Source: Winogradskyella sp. UBA3174
Lineage (GTDB): Bacteria; Bacteroidota; Bacteroidia; Flavobacteriales; Flavobacteriaceae
Direction of reading: 5' to 3'
Length of the DNA: 48,035 bases
Assembly: GCF_002364335.1 (NCBI RefSeq)
Contig: NZ_DEXW01000046.1
Location: 1 to 48,035, forward strand
A program made the position numbers and the translations under genes. Below are positions 9,513 to 18,481 of the stretch, in pieces. The notes under the pieces were generated by a model. The model searched no databases, was not told the origin of the DNA, and was given only the letters and a program-made list of their open reading frames with translations. Each line of letters opens with the position of its first letter. The first letter of the stretch is position 1.

Positions 9513-11129
9513 ATGACCACAACCCCTAAGTATATTTTTGTAACAGGCGGAGTGTCTTCTTCTCTTGGAAAAGGCATTATTGCAGCATCTTTAGCTAAAC
9601 TCTTGCAATCGCAAGGTTACAGAACTACCATTCAGAAATTAGACCCTTACATAAACATAGATCCAGGGACTTTAAACCCTTATGAGCATGGCGAATGTTA
9701 TGTTACAGATGATGGAGCAGAAACAGATCTAGATTTAGGTCACTACGAGCGCTTTTTAAATGTACCAACGTCTCAGGCAAATAATGTAACTACAGGTAAA
9801 ATTTATCAAAGTGTTATTGATAAGGAAAGGCGTGGTGAGTTTTTAGGGAGAACAGTACAAGTTATTCCCCATATTACAGACGAAATAAAACATAGAATAC
9901 AAATACTTGGTAATTCTGGTGACTACGATATTGTACTAACAGAAATTGGTGGTACAGTTGGTGATATTGAGTCATTACCTTACATTGAAGCTGTTCGTCA
10001 GCTACAGTGGGATTTAGGCGATAATAACGCTTTAGTTATTCACTTAACTTTGGTGCCATATTTATCAGCTGCAGGTGAATTAAAAACAAAACCAACCCAA
10101 CATAGTGTAAAGACCTTGATGGAAAGTGGTGTACACGCAGATATTTTGGTATGTAGAACTGAGCACGAATTAAACGATGGACTAAAAGCTAAATTAGCAC
10201 GTTTTTGTAATGTGAAGCAAGAGGCTGTAATTCAGTCAATAGATGCGTCCACAATATACGATGTACCTAATTTAATGCTAGAAGAAGGCTTAGATAAAGT
10301 TGTTTTAGATAAGTTGAAATTAAAAAGTGATGTGCCAGACCTTAACCGTTGGAACGAATTTCTAAAACGTCACAAAAACCCTAAAAGTGAAGTTACTATA
10401 GGTCTTATTGGTAAGTATGTAGAATTACAAGATTCTTATAAATCTATTTTAGAATCTTTTATACATGCAGGTGCAGAAAATGAAGTAAAAGTTAATGTAG
10501 AATCTATACATTCAGAATATTTAAATTCAGAGAATATTGAATTTAAGCTTGGCCATTTAGATGCTGTTTTAGTAGCTCCGGGTTTCGGTGAGCGTGGTAT
10601 TGAAGGGAAAATAGAAGCAGTGCGCTATGTACGTGAAAATAATATTCCATTTTTAGGCATCTGTTTAGGAATGCAAATGGCTGTTATAGAATATGCCAGA
10701 AACGTGCTTAAGTTAGAAGATGCTAATTCTATTGAGATGGACGAGTCTACAACACACCCAGTAATTAACTTAATGGAGTCGCAAAAAAATGTGGTTAATA
10801 AAGGTGGTACAATGCGTTTAGGTGCTTGGGATTGTAAAGTCCTAGAAAATAGCATTGCTTATGACGTTTATGGGCAATCTGACATAAAAGAAAGACACAG
10901 ACATCGTTTTGAATTTAATAACGATTACAAAGCACAAATTGAAGCAGCCGGAATGAAAGCTACAGGTTTAAACCCAGAAACTGATTTAGTGGAAATTATT
11001 GAAATACCAAGCCACAACTGGTTTGTAGGTGTGCAATACCATCCTGAATATAAAAGTACAGTTGCAAATCCGCATCCATTATTTGTGGCCTTTGTTAGCG
11101 CAGCACTTAAGTATAAGAACAAAAAATAA
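9513..11129 (+). CDS. pyrG: CTP synthase
   Basis: PyrG aminates UTP to CTP with glutamine and ATP. The 538 residues match the family length. The N-terminal synthetase domain opens with KYIFVTGGVSSSLGKGI, and EIGGTVGDIES is the UTP/Mg region. From about residue 293 (TIGLIGKYVEL) the class I glutamine amidotransferase domain follows, with the nucleophile cysteine in FLGICLGMQM and the histidine/glutamate pair in VQYHPE. The gene is 89 bases upstream of yidC and probably cotranscribed with it. Confidence 0.97.
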   Translation: MTTTPKYIFVTGGVSSSLGKGIIAASLAKLLQSQGYRTTIQKLDPYINIDPGTLNPYEHGECYVTDDGAETDLDLGHYERFLNVPTSQANNVTTGKIYQSVIDKERRGEFLGRTVQVIPHITDEIKHRIQILGNSGDYDIVLTEIGGTVGDIESLPYIEAVRQLQWDLGDNNALVIHLTLVPYLSAAGELKTKPTQHSVKTLMESGVHADILVCRTEHELNDGLKAKLARFCNVKQEAVIQSIDASTIYDVPNLMLEEGLDKVVLDKLKLKSDVPDLNRWNEFLKRHKNPKSEVTIGLIGKYVELQDSYKSILESFIHAGAENEVKVNVESIHSEYLNSENIEFKLGHLDAVLVAPGFGERGIEGKIEAVRYVRENNIPFLGICLGMQMAVIEYARNVLKLEDANSIEMDESTTHPVINLMESQKNVVNKGGTMRLGAWDCKVLENSIAYDVYGQSDIKERHRHRFEFNNDYKAQIEAAGMKATGLNPETDLVEIIEIPSHNWFVGVQYHPEYKSTVANPHPLFVAFVSAALKYKNKK

Positions 11130-11158
11130 TATGCCACTTTGGCGTAAAGTGAATTTTG

Positions 11159-11209
11159 GATAACTTTTTGGGTTATCAAAAATGATTAATTAGACTACCG
11201 CTTAAGCGG
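11159..11209. promoter_or_regulatory. Two short palindromes in the pyrG-yidC gap
   Basis: GATAAC (11159-11164) pairs with GTTATC (11172-11177) across a 7-base loop. CCGCTTAAGCGG (11198-11209) is a perfect 12-base palindrome ending 9 bases before the yidC ATG. Neither has a U-tract, so they are not terminators. They could be a leader structure or an operator. Confidence 0.3.
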
Positions 11210-11218
11210 CAAATACAT

Positions 11219-13132
11219 ATGGAAGAAAAGAAATTCGACATTAAATCTATAATAGGCTTTGTTCTCATTTTTGGGATTCTATTATTTATAATGTATCAAA
11301 ACAGTCCGACACCAGAAGAAGTTGAAGCTCAGAAAAAAGCAGAACAAGAACAGGTTGAAGCAGAAAAAAAAGAAAGTAAACAAAACGAAGCTGTAGTAAC
11401 AACCTCAGCTGACTATACTAATACAATAGCCTTAGATTCTTCGCAACAAGTTGCAGCTCAAAATAAGTTAGGTGCACTTTCTTATGCCTTAACATTACCT
11501 GGTGAAGATTTCACAACTGTAGAAACTGATGTTTTTGAACTCAAGTTTAGTAGAAAAGGTGGTCACTTAGCACAAGTAAAATTAAGGAACTTTGTAGATT
11601 ACGACTCTGTACCTATTTACTTAGTTAAAGATAATAATAGTGCTTTTAATATCACATTTAGCACTTCAGATAGTAGAACACATAATACGCAAGATTTTCC
11701 TTTTCAGCAAAGCGTAAGTAAAAGTGGAGAGAACACTGTAGTTTCTATGAAACTTAAAGTTTCAGAGTCTTCATATTTAGAATACCGTTACGAGTTAAAG
11801 CCTAATGATTATATGATTGATTTTTCAATCAAATCAAAAGGTTTAAGTGGAGTGTTTAATACCTCACAACCTATAACTTTAGATTGGAAACAGAAACAGA
11901 TTCGTCATGCAAAAAGTATAAGTTACGAAAACCGCTATACAAGGTTAACCTACATGTACGATGAAGGCAAGGTTGATAAATTATCTCAAGCGGGAGATGA
12001 TGATGAAACTGCTAATAATGTGGAATGGTTATCTTACAGGCAGTTCTTTTTTAGTTCAATATTAATAGCAAATGATAGTCCATTCAAAAATGTGGCTATG
12101 ACGTCTAAGAACTTAGTTGAAGATGAAGAAATAGATACACTATTTACTAAAATATATACTTCTAAATTACCATTAGTATATAATAGTGGAGAAGTTAATA
12201 AGAGTTTAGGTCTCTATTATGGACCAACTGAAGCCAAGACTTTAAAGAATTATGAAAAAGGTTTAGATGAAAGTATTCCATTTGGTTGGGGGATTTTTGG
12301 CTGGATTAATAAAATGATTTTTATTCCATTATTTGGTTTCCTAAGTGGATTTTTACCTTATGGAATAGCAATTATAGTAATGACCATATTGGTTAAAATC
12401 GTTTTATCTTTCGTGCAATACAAGCAATTCTTGTCTCAAGCTAAAATGAAAATTTTAAAGCCAGAGTTAGATGCAATTAGATTAAAGCATAAAGACAATA
12501 AATTAAAGGCACAACAAGAAACCATGGCATTGCAAAGTAAAGCAGGCGCAAGTCCCCTGAGTGGTTGTTTACCAGGTTTAATGCAGATTCCTGTATTCTA
12601 TGCATTGTTTATGTTCTTCCCAACAGCATTTGAGTTAAGACAAAAAAGTTTCCTTTGGGCAGACGATTTAAGTTCTTATGATTCAATATTAGAATGGGAT
12701 ATATATATTCCTGTGATTTCTACATTTTATGGAAACCACATGGCTTTATTTCCAATATTAGCAGCAGTAGCTATTTTCTTCTATATGAAAATGACAACAG
12801 GTCAGCAAATGGCATCACAGCCTACACAAGAAGGGATGCCAGATATGGGGAAAATGATGAAGTATATGATTTACTTCTCACCAATTTTAATGTTGGTATT
12901 CTTTAATAACTATGCTTCTGGTTTAAGTTTATATTACTTTATATCTAACTTAATTAGTATTGGTATTATGTTAGTGATTAAAAACTACATTATCGATGAG
13001 GATAAAGTGTTAGCGAAAATTGAAGTCAGCAAAACGAAGCCTAAGAAACAAAATAAGTTTCAGAAGAAAATGACAGATATGATGGCACAGGCTGAGGAGC
13101 AGAAGAGAACTCAACAGGGTAAAAAGAAATAA
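11219..13132 (+). CDS. yidC: Membrane protein insertase YidC
   Basis: YidC (Oxa1 family) inserts proteins into the inner membrane, alone or with SecYEG. The 637 residues match the long Gram-negative form. A TM helix lies at about residues 10-27, followed by an acidic/lysine-rich linker, a periplasmic beta domain (about 95-350) and the five-helix core from about 375 to 610. GCLPGLMQIPVFYALF is the conserved core segment. The C-terminal tail is strongly basic (KKMTDMMAQ...GKKK), as expected for ribosome contact. Confidence 0.95.
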   Translation: MEEKKFDIKSIIGFVLIFGILLFIMYQNSPTPEEVEAQKKAEQEQVEAEKKESKQNEAVVTTSADYTNTIALDSSQQVAAQNKLGALSYALTLPGEDFTTVETDVFELKFSRKGGHLAQVKLRNFVDYDSVPIYLVKDNNSAFNITFSTSDSRTHNTQDFPFQQSVSKSGENTVVSMKLKVSESSYLEYRYELKPNDYMIDFSIKSKGLSGVFNTSQPITLDWKQKQIRHAKSISYENRYTRLTYMYDEGKVDKLSQAGDDDETANNVEWLSYRQFFFSSILIANDSPFKNVAMTSKNLVEDEEIDTLFTKIYTSKLPLVYNSGEVNKSLGLYYGPTEAKTLKNYEKGLDESIPFGWGIFGWINKMIFIPLFGFLSGFLPYGIAIIVMTILVKIVLSFVQYKQFLSQAKMKILKPELDAIRLKHKDNKLKAQQETMALQSKAGASPLSGCLPGLMQIPVFYALFMFFPTAFELRQKSFLWADDLSSYDSILEWDIYIPVISTFYGNHMALFPILAAVAIFFYMKMTTGQQMASQPTQEGMPDMGKMMKYMIYFSPILMLVFFNNYASGLSLYYFISNLISIGIMLVIKNYIIDEDKVLAKIEVSKTKPKKQNKFQKKMTDMMAQAEEQKRTQQGKKK

Positions 13133-13172
13133 TAACGTCCTTTGAAAACAGGAATCCTATTCTAAATAATTT

Positions 13173-13201
13173 AAAGCCTCTCGATTTTCGGGGGGCTTTT
13201 A
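13173..13201 (+). terminator. Rho-independent terminator after yidC
   Basis: AAAGCCTC (13173-13180) pairs with GGGGCTTT (13192-13199) around an 11-base loop, with one T-G pair, and is followed by T. It closes the pyrG-yidC unit. Confidence 0.7.
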
Positions 13202-13235
13202 TAGTGTAAAGAGTATTAGCTTTTAGATGCAATTT

Positions 13236-13647
13236 ATGACGATAGAAGTTAGTACAAAAAAGACATTAAGCATATAGTTGATGGACTTAATACCTGTAAT
13301 TTAAATAAAGTACCAGCTTTAGAAGATATATGGACACCATTAGAATTTAGTGCTTAAAATGATAAAGACGAAGTTATTGGCGGAGTTCTCCCAGGAATTG
13401 GATATTGGAATGGATTAGAAATTAAAATCCTTTGGGTAAAAGAAGAACATAGAAAATACGGAATTGGAACAACACTTTTAAATTACGTTGAAACAATAGC
13501 TGAAGAGAAAGGTGCTACAGTTTCTATGGTAGATACTTTCGATTTTCAATCTGTAGTATATATCTTAAAAACAACTATAAGTCAATAGGTGAAATCGAAA
13601 ACTTCCCAGAAGGACATAAGCGTGTTTACTTTTCTAAAGTATTATAA
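13236..13647 (+). pseudogene. Decayed GNAT acetyltransferase gene
   Basis: Read across frames, the segment encodes a GNAT protein of about 136 residues: HIVDGLNT, then VIGGVLPGIGYWNGLEIKIL, and the acetyl-CoA loop EEHRKYGIGTTLLNYVE, ending in EIENFPEGHKRVYFSKVL. Three lesions are visible. One base is missing in the A run at 13256-13261, there is an in-frame TAA at 13355-13357, and a frameshift lies near 13565. It is flanked by terminators on both sides. Confidence 0.8.
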
Positions 13648-13653
13648 TAAAAA

Positions 13654-13683
13654 AAAGCCTCTCGGATTTTCCAAGAGGCTTTT
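13654..13683. terminator. Bidirectional terminator between the GNAT pseudogene and the fasciclin gene
   Basis: AAGCCTCT (13655-13662) pairs with AGAGGCTT (13674-13681), flanked by A and T runs that suit termination from both sides. Confidence 0.75.
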
Positions 13684-13746
13684 CTACTAACTAAAATCAA
13701 TCAATATAAAATAGAGGTAATCAGCCTCGATTTTCTTTTTTTAGTA

Positions 13747-14760
13747 TTAATCAGGTGATCCTGGGCGGATAACTGTATCTACAACATGTACAACACCATT
13801 GATTGCTTGAATATTAAACAATGCTGCTTCTGTTAATATAGTTGACACACGGTCAAGATCATCTGTTAATGTAAATGCACTATTATCAGCCGTAATTTCA
13901 CCACCTAAAGTAGCAACTACACCATTAGGTAAGCCACTAGACTGAATATTTCCACTAACAATATGCATTAATAAAACAGCATCTGTAGTTGCTGCATTTA
14001 ATTCTCCGTCACCTTCACCTAAACCTGTAAGATTTAATTCTGCTAATACGTTAGTGAATGCACCATTTGTTGGAGCAAAAACAGTAAATGGTCCTGCTGT
14101 AGCATCTGATACAACTTCAATATACCCTGGAGTTACGCTTGGAGATCCTGTATCTGCAAATGCTAACGCTGCCTCTAAAGTATCTAATGCAGGGTTTGTA
14201 GTTGCAAAAGTTGCAATAGTAGGCAAACCGATTACAGTATCAACAATATGTAAAGTTCCGTTTGTTGCAGTATTATCAGGGTTTATAACTGTAGAAGCAC
14301 CATTAAGTATAACACCATTAGACGTTGTAAAGTATAAGCTTAAATTAGCGCCGTTTGGTCCTGTAGCCATAGTATTTGGATAACCAGATCCTAAACCAAC
14401 TAAATCAGTTGAAGAAATAGTACTTCCTACAATAACATGATTTAATAAAATGTTTCTTACCAATTCTTCTTCTTCAGTAGTTAAATTATCTAAATCTAAT
14501 CCTGTAGCCGTTAATAAAGTTGTGAATGCTTCATTTGTTGGAGCAAAGACAGTAAAAGGACCATCGCCTTGTAAATCATCTACTAGTCCTGTTGCAGTTA
14601 AAGCTGCTGCTAGAGATGTTAAGTTGTTTGCTAGTGCAACATCTACTATTGTAGTTGCTTGTGGGCCTGGGCCGCTGTCATCATCATCACTACAACCAGT
14701 AACACCTAAAACCAATAGAAATACTGAAAGTAATTTGAATGTTTTTGAAATAATTTTCAT
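13747..14760 (-). CDS. Lipoprotein with two fasciclin (FAS1) domains
   Basis: The 337-residue product has a lipoprotein signal with lipobox VTGC (C23), then SDDDDSG, an acidic sequence often linked with surface export of lipoproteins in Bacteroidota. Two FAS1 domains follow, at about residues 38-178 and 185-334. Each contains the family motifs PFTVFAPTNEAF (or PFTVFAPTNGAF) and a C-terminal GTLHIVDTVI / GVVHVVDTVI segment. FAS1 domains mediate adhesion. It is monocistronic with its own promoter element at 14817. Confidence 0.93.
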   Translation of the reverse strand: MKIISKTFKLLSVFLLVLGVTGCSDDDDSGPGPQATTIVDVALANNLTSLAAALTATGLVDDLQGDGPFTVFAPTNEAFTTLLTATGLDLDNLTTEEEELVRNILLNHVIVGSTISSTDLVGLGSGYPNTMATGPNGANLSLYFTTSNGVILNGASTVINPDNTATNGTLHIVDTVIGLPTIATFATTNPALDTLEAALAFADTGSPSVTPGYIEVVSDATAGPFTVFAPTNGAFTNVLAELNLTGLGEGDGELNAATTDAVLLMHIVSGNIQSSGLPNGVVATLGGEITADNSAFTLTDDLDRVSTILTEAALFNIQAINGVVHVVDTVIRPGSPD

Positions 14761-14816
14761 TTTTTTGAGTTTTTAAAATTAAATTGTTCATCATTACAAG
14801 CATTATGCCTGTCTAA

Positions 14817-14824
14817 CAAAAATA
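14817..14824 (-). promoter_or_regulatory. -7 promoter element of the fasciclin gene (TATTTTTG)
   Basis: On the minus strand this reads TATTTTTG, matching TAnnTTTG, 56 bases upstream of the fasciclin ATG. It lies right before the ATG of the divergent gene at 14829, so the two starts share a compact control region. Confidence 0.5.
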
Positions 14825-14828
14825 CAAA

Positions 14829-15545
14829 ATGATTAAACAGAAAGTTTATCTCTCCTTAATTTTTACAATAATTTTAACAACTGTTTTTGCTCAAAAATCG
14901 GTTAATAAGTTCGATAAAGACGGTAAACGTGATGGGTTGTGGGCGAAAAACTACCATAAGACAGATCAAAAGCGTTACGAAGGAGTTTTTCAACATGGTA
15001 AGGAAATAGATTCCTTTAAATACTACACCTTATCAAAAGGAAAAAGTGTTTTAAGTGCTGTAAAAGTGTTTAATGAAAAAGATAGTTTAGCCGATGTTTC
15101 CTTTTTTGCATCAAATAAAAAAGTAATTAGTGAGGGCAGAATGAATGGTAAGCGATATATAGGACAATGGATTTACTACCATAAAAACTCTAGTGCCAAA
15201 ATGATTATAGAAAATTTTAATGAACAAGGTCTTTTAGAAGGTGAACGAAAGATTTTATATAAGAATGGTTTAATTGCAGAAATAGCTAATTATGAGGATG
15301 GTAAATTAATAGGTGAAGCTAATTGGTATTCTGAAAATAAAACACTGATAAAATCCTCAAACTACCAAAATGGAGAACTTCATGGTAAAACTACGAATTA
15401 CGATGCTAAAGGTATTGTTATGTCAGAAGGGACTTATGTAAAGGACCAAAAAAAGGAGATTTGGAATTATTATAAAGATGGTCAACTCATTAAGAAAATA
15501 GACCATACAAGTAGAAAAGTGATTTATAAAAAAGCAATAGATTAA
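14829..15545 (+). CDS. Secreted MORN-like (YwqK-type) repeat protein
   Basis: The 238-residue product has a signal peptide (MIKQKVYLSLIFTIILTTVFAQ). About six to eight degenerate MORN-variant repeats follow, such as KFDKDGKRDGLWAKNYH, NGLIAEIANYEDGKLIGEANWY and NYQNGELHGKTTNYDAKG. Databases often call these YwqK antitoxins, but there is no toxin gene next to it and it is exported, so that label is not supported. The role is unknown. A strong terminator follows. Confidence 0.75.
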   Translation: MIKQKVYLSLIFTIILTTVFAQKSVNKFDKDGKRDGLWAKNYHKTDQKRYEGVFQHGKEIDSFKYYTLSKGKSVLSAVKVFNEKDSLADVSFFASNKKVISEGRMNGKRYIGQWIYYHKNSSAKMIIENFNEQGLLEGERKILYKNGLIAEIANYEDGKLIGEANWYSENKTLIKSSNYQNGELHGKTTNYDAKGIVMSEGTYVKDQKKEIWNYYKDGQLIKKIDHTSRKVIYKKAID

Positions 15546-15573
15546 AGCTATCTCTTAGATAGTATTTTGGTAT

Positions 15574-15602
15574 GGCAATCTTAATAAGATTGCCTTTTTT
15601 AT
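15574..15602 (+). terminator. Rho-independent terminator
   Basis: GGCAATCTT (15574-15582) pairs with AAGATTGCC (15586-15594) in a tight hairpin followed by TTTTTT. It terminates the MORN-like gene and insulates mnmA. Confidence 0.88.
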
Positions 15603-15606
15603 TTTG

Positions 15607-15614
15607 TAATTTTG
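15607..15614 (+). promoter_or_regulatory. -7 promoter element of the mnmA operon (TAATTTTG)
   Basis: TAATTTTG matches TAnnTTTG and sits 41 bases before the mnmA GTG, immediately after the preceding terminator. Confidence 0.5.
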
Positions 15615-15655
15615 ACTAAGTATTTTCGAACAAATTAGAATAAAAAATATAAGTA

Positions 15656-16843
15656 GTGAAACGTGTTATAGTAGGACTTTCAGGTGGAGTAGATTCAAGT
15701 GTTGCTGCTTATCTTTTAAAAGAGCAAGGTTATGAGGTTATTGGTCTTTTTATGAAAAATTGGCACGATGACTCTGTAACTATTTCAGATGAATGTCCAT
15801 GGTTAGACGACAGTAACGACGCTATGCTTGTTGCCGATAAATTGGGTATTCCTTTTCAAACGGTAGACCTAAGCGTACAGTATAAAGAGCGTATCGTTGA
15901 TTATATGTTTAATGAGTATGAAAAAGGACGTACACCAAACCCAGATATACTTTGTAATCGTGAAATAAAGTTCGATGTTTTTATGGATATTGCTTTAGAG
16001 CTTGGAGCAGATTTCGTAGCTACAGGTCACTATTGTAGAAAAGGAACAATTAAAAAAAAAGGTACAGAAATACACCAACTATTAGCAGGTGCTGATGGCA
16101 ACAAAGATCAGTCTTATTTTTTATGTCAATTATCACAAAAACAATTAGCTAAGGCTCTATTCCCTGTAGGTGAACTATTAAAACCTGAAGTTAGAGAAAT
16201 TGCGAAAACACAAGGTTTAATTACGGCAGATAAGAAAGATTCTCAGGGCTTATGTTTTATTGGTAAAGTAAGACTTCCTGAGTTTCTTCAACAGCAACTT
16301 AAGCCAAAAGAAGGTGTAATTGTAGAGGTTAACGAATCGTTTGAAACCTATAGCATAGCTATTCCAGAATTCGATTCAAAAGAAAAAGAATTAGAGTTTC
16401 TATCTAAAAAACCAGTGTATAATTTATCGGACGGAAAAGTAGTAGGTCAGCATCAAGGGGCACATTATTTTACCAAAGGTCAACGGAAAGGCTTAGCTGT
16501 TGGAGGTACAAAAGAACCACTCTTTGTAATTGATACCGATGTTGTAGACAATGTTATTTACACTGGTCAAGGTAAAAACCATCCAGGTTTATTTAGGAAT
16601 GCTTTATTTGTAACCAATGAAGAATTACATTGGGTTCGGGAAGATTTAGCCTTAAATAATGGTGAAACAATGTCAGTAATCGCAAGAATTCGATACAGAC
16701 AACCTTTAGAAAAAGCAGTGCTTCATAAAGTCAAATCAGGCTTGTACGTCGAATTTGAAAAGAAACAGTCGGCCATTACCGAAGGACAGTTTGTAGCTTG
16801 GTATATCAAAGATGAATTAATAGGTTCGGGAGTTATTTCTTAA
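15656..16843 (+). CDS. mnmA: tRNA-specific 2-thiouridylase MnmA
   Basis: MnmA thiolates U34 of the Glu, Gln and Lys tRNAs. The 395 residues match the family. The PP-loop SGGVDSS is at 9-15, catalytic C100 is in PNPDILCNREIKF, and C200 is in SQGLCFIGK. The start is a GTG (15656), supported by the MKRVIVGLSGG opening. It leads an operon with the subtilase (21-base gap) and the nitronate monooxygenase. Confidence 0.96.
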   Translation: MKRVIVGLSGGVDSSVAAYLLKEQGYEVIGLFMKNWHDDSVTISDECPWLDDSNDAMLVADKLGIPFQTVDLSVQYKERIVDYMFNEYEKGRTPNPDILCNREIKFDVFMDIALELGADFVATGHYCRKGTIKKKGTEIHQLLAGADGNKDQSYFLCQLSQKQLAKALFPVGELLKPEVREIAKTQGLITADKKDSQGLCFIGKVRLPEFLQQQLKPKEGVIVEVNESFETYSIAIPEFDSKEKELEFLSKKPVYNLSDGKVVGQHQGAHYFTKGQRKGLAVGGTKEPLFVIDTDVVDNVIYTGQGKNHPGLFRNALFVTNEELHWVREDLALNNGETMSVIARIRYRQPLEKAVLHKVKSGLYVEFEKKQSAITEGQFVAWYIKDELIGSGVIS

Positions 16844-16864
16844 ATTGCAATAAAAACAAAAGCT

Positions 16865-18481
16865 ATGTTACGAAAGTTCACGCTGCTTTTATTGCTCCTT
16901 CTCACAATAAATAGTTATGCTCAAGAAGATGCTTGGGTTTATCTCACTGATAAACCAAATGAAGCTACTGCATTAGCAGATCCTATTTCGATTCTTACCC
17001 AAAAAGCAATTACAAGAAAACAAAATCACGGTATTTTAATTGATTCTAGAGATGTACCCGTTCACGAAGCCTATATTTCAGATTTAAAAACACAAACAGG
17101 AATAACTGTTTTAGCAAAATCTAAATGGTTTAATGCAGTGCATATTAGAGGAAATGAATCAGATATAAATGCTTTAATGACTTTGCCGTTTGTAGATAAT
17201 ATTGATTTTGTAAATAATAGTTTAGATGCTATTTCTCGCCAAGAAATAAATCAAGATAAAAACGAAATTGAAGATGAATCTATCGCTTTTACTTATGGCG
17301 ATACTCAAAACCAAGTAGAAATGATAAATGTTGATAATTTGCATTTAGATGATTTTACAGGTGAAGGTATTACTATTGCAGTGATGGATTCTGGATTTAC
17401 TAATGTGAATACCATGGGAGCTTTTCAACGATTAAGAGATAATGGTGATTTACTAGACGGTTACGACTTTGTTAATCGAAATACAGATGTCTACGCTAAT
17501 ACTGCAAGTTCTCACGGAACACGAGTCTTAAGTACTATGGCAGGTTTTGTGCCAGATGAATTTGTAGGCACAGCACCAGATGCATCGTACTATTTATTCT
17601 TAACAGAAGATGTTGGTAGCGAAAACCCTGTAGAAGAAAGTTATTGGGTAGAAGCTGCTGAACGTGCAGACAGTTTGGGAGTAGATATGATTAATACGTC
17701 TTTAGGTTACAGAGTCTTTGATAATGCTAACTACGATTATACTCCTGCCGATATGAATGGTCAAATAGCATTTATTTCTATAGGAGCTTCTATTGCTGTA
17801 GAAAAAGGAATTTTAGTAGTTGTTAGTGCAGGTAATGCAGGTGCAACAGCTTGGCAAACGGTAGGCGCTCCAGCTGATTCACCAGATGTATTATCTATTG
17901 GTGCTGTAGATGCCAACGGAGATTACGTAGCGTTTAGCTCGCAAGGAAGTGCAGCCCAAGTAGGTTACCAAAAACCAGATGTGGTTGCTAGAGGAGGCAG
18001 CGCTTATGTTATAGATGAAACGAATACGATTACACAAAATAATGGAACGTCTTTTAGTGGACCAATACTATGTGGAGGTGTAGCCTCCTTGTGGCAGGCA
18101 ATCCCAGATTTCTCTGCGACCGAAATTATGGATTTTGTAAGGGAGTCAGCCTTTCAGTTTACAACACCCGATCAGTTTTTAGGTTATGGTATACCAGATT
18201 TATATTTAGCAAAAAATATAGCATTAACTGTTGAAAAGAATTCGCTTGAAGCGATTAAACTATTTCCAAATCCGGTAGTAGATAAATTAAATCTAATAGG
18301 ACTTTCCTTTTTAGATGAAATAAAAGTTTCAATCTACAATCAACTTGGTCAAAGTGTTTTTATTAAAATACTTCAAAATGATTACAGCACTATTGATCTG
18401 TCAAACTTATCGGCTGGCATATATATCTTAAAGCTATCCTCGGAAGCACATTCAAAAATATTCAAACTTATAAAACACTAA
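16865..18481 (+). CDS. Secreted subtilisin-like (S8) protease with type IX sorting tail
   Basis: The 538-residue product has a signal peptide (to about residue 19), a propeptide, then an S8 domain. The catalytic triad is D175 (AVMDSGF), H217 (SSHGTRV) and S396 (NNGTSFSGP). The end (from about residue 455) is a type A type IX sorting domain: IKLFPNPVVDKLNL followed by GIYILKLSSEAHSKIFKLIKH. It is expected to be secreted or attached at the cell surface. It lies between mnmA and the flavin oxidoreductase gene, whose ATG follows its stop directly. Confidence 0.92.
   Translation: MLRKFTLLLLLLLTINSYAQEDAWVYLTDKPNEATALADPISILTQKAITRKQNHGILIDSRDVPVHEAYISDLKTQTGITVLAKSKWFNAVHIRGNESDINALMTLPFVDNIDFVNNSLDAISRQEINQDKNEIEDESIAFTYGDTQNQVEMINVDNLHLDDFTGEGITIAVMDSGFTNVNTMGAFQRLRDNGDLLDGYDFVNRNTDVYANTASSHGTRVLSTMAGFVPDEFVGTAPDASYYLFLTEDVGSENPVEESYWVEAAERADSLGVDMINTSLGYRVFDNANYDYTPADMNGQIAFISIGASIAVEKGILVVVSAGNAGATAWQTVGAPADSPDVLSIGAVDANGDYVAFSSQGSAAQVGYQKPDVVARGGSAYVIDETNTITQNNGTSFSGPILCGGVASLWQAIPDFSATEIMDFVRESAFQFTTPDQFLGYGIPDLYLAKNIALTVEKNSLEAIKLFPNPVVDKLNLIGLSFLDEIKVSIYNQLGQSVFIKILQNDYSTIDLSNLSAGIYILKLSSEAHSKIFKLIKH

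Noticed and set aside
14054..14776. Plus-strand reading frames opposite the fasciclin gene
   Set aside because: They are antisense shadows of a clear two-domain FAS1 lipoprotein.
14829..15545. YwqK-type antitoxin of a toxin-antitoxin pair
   Set aside because: There is a signal peptide and no adjacent toxin gene; the repeats are only MORN-like.
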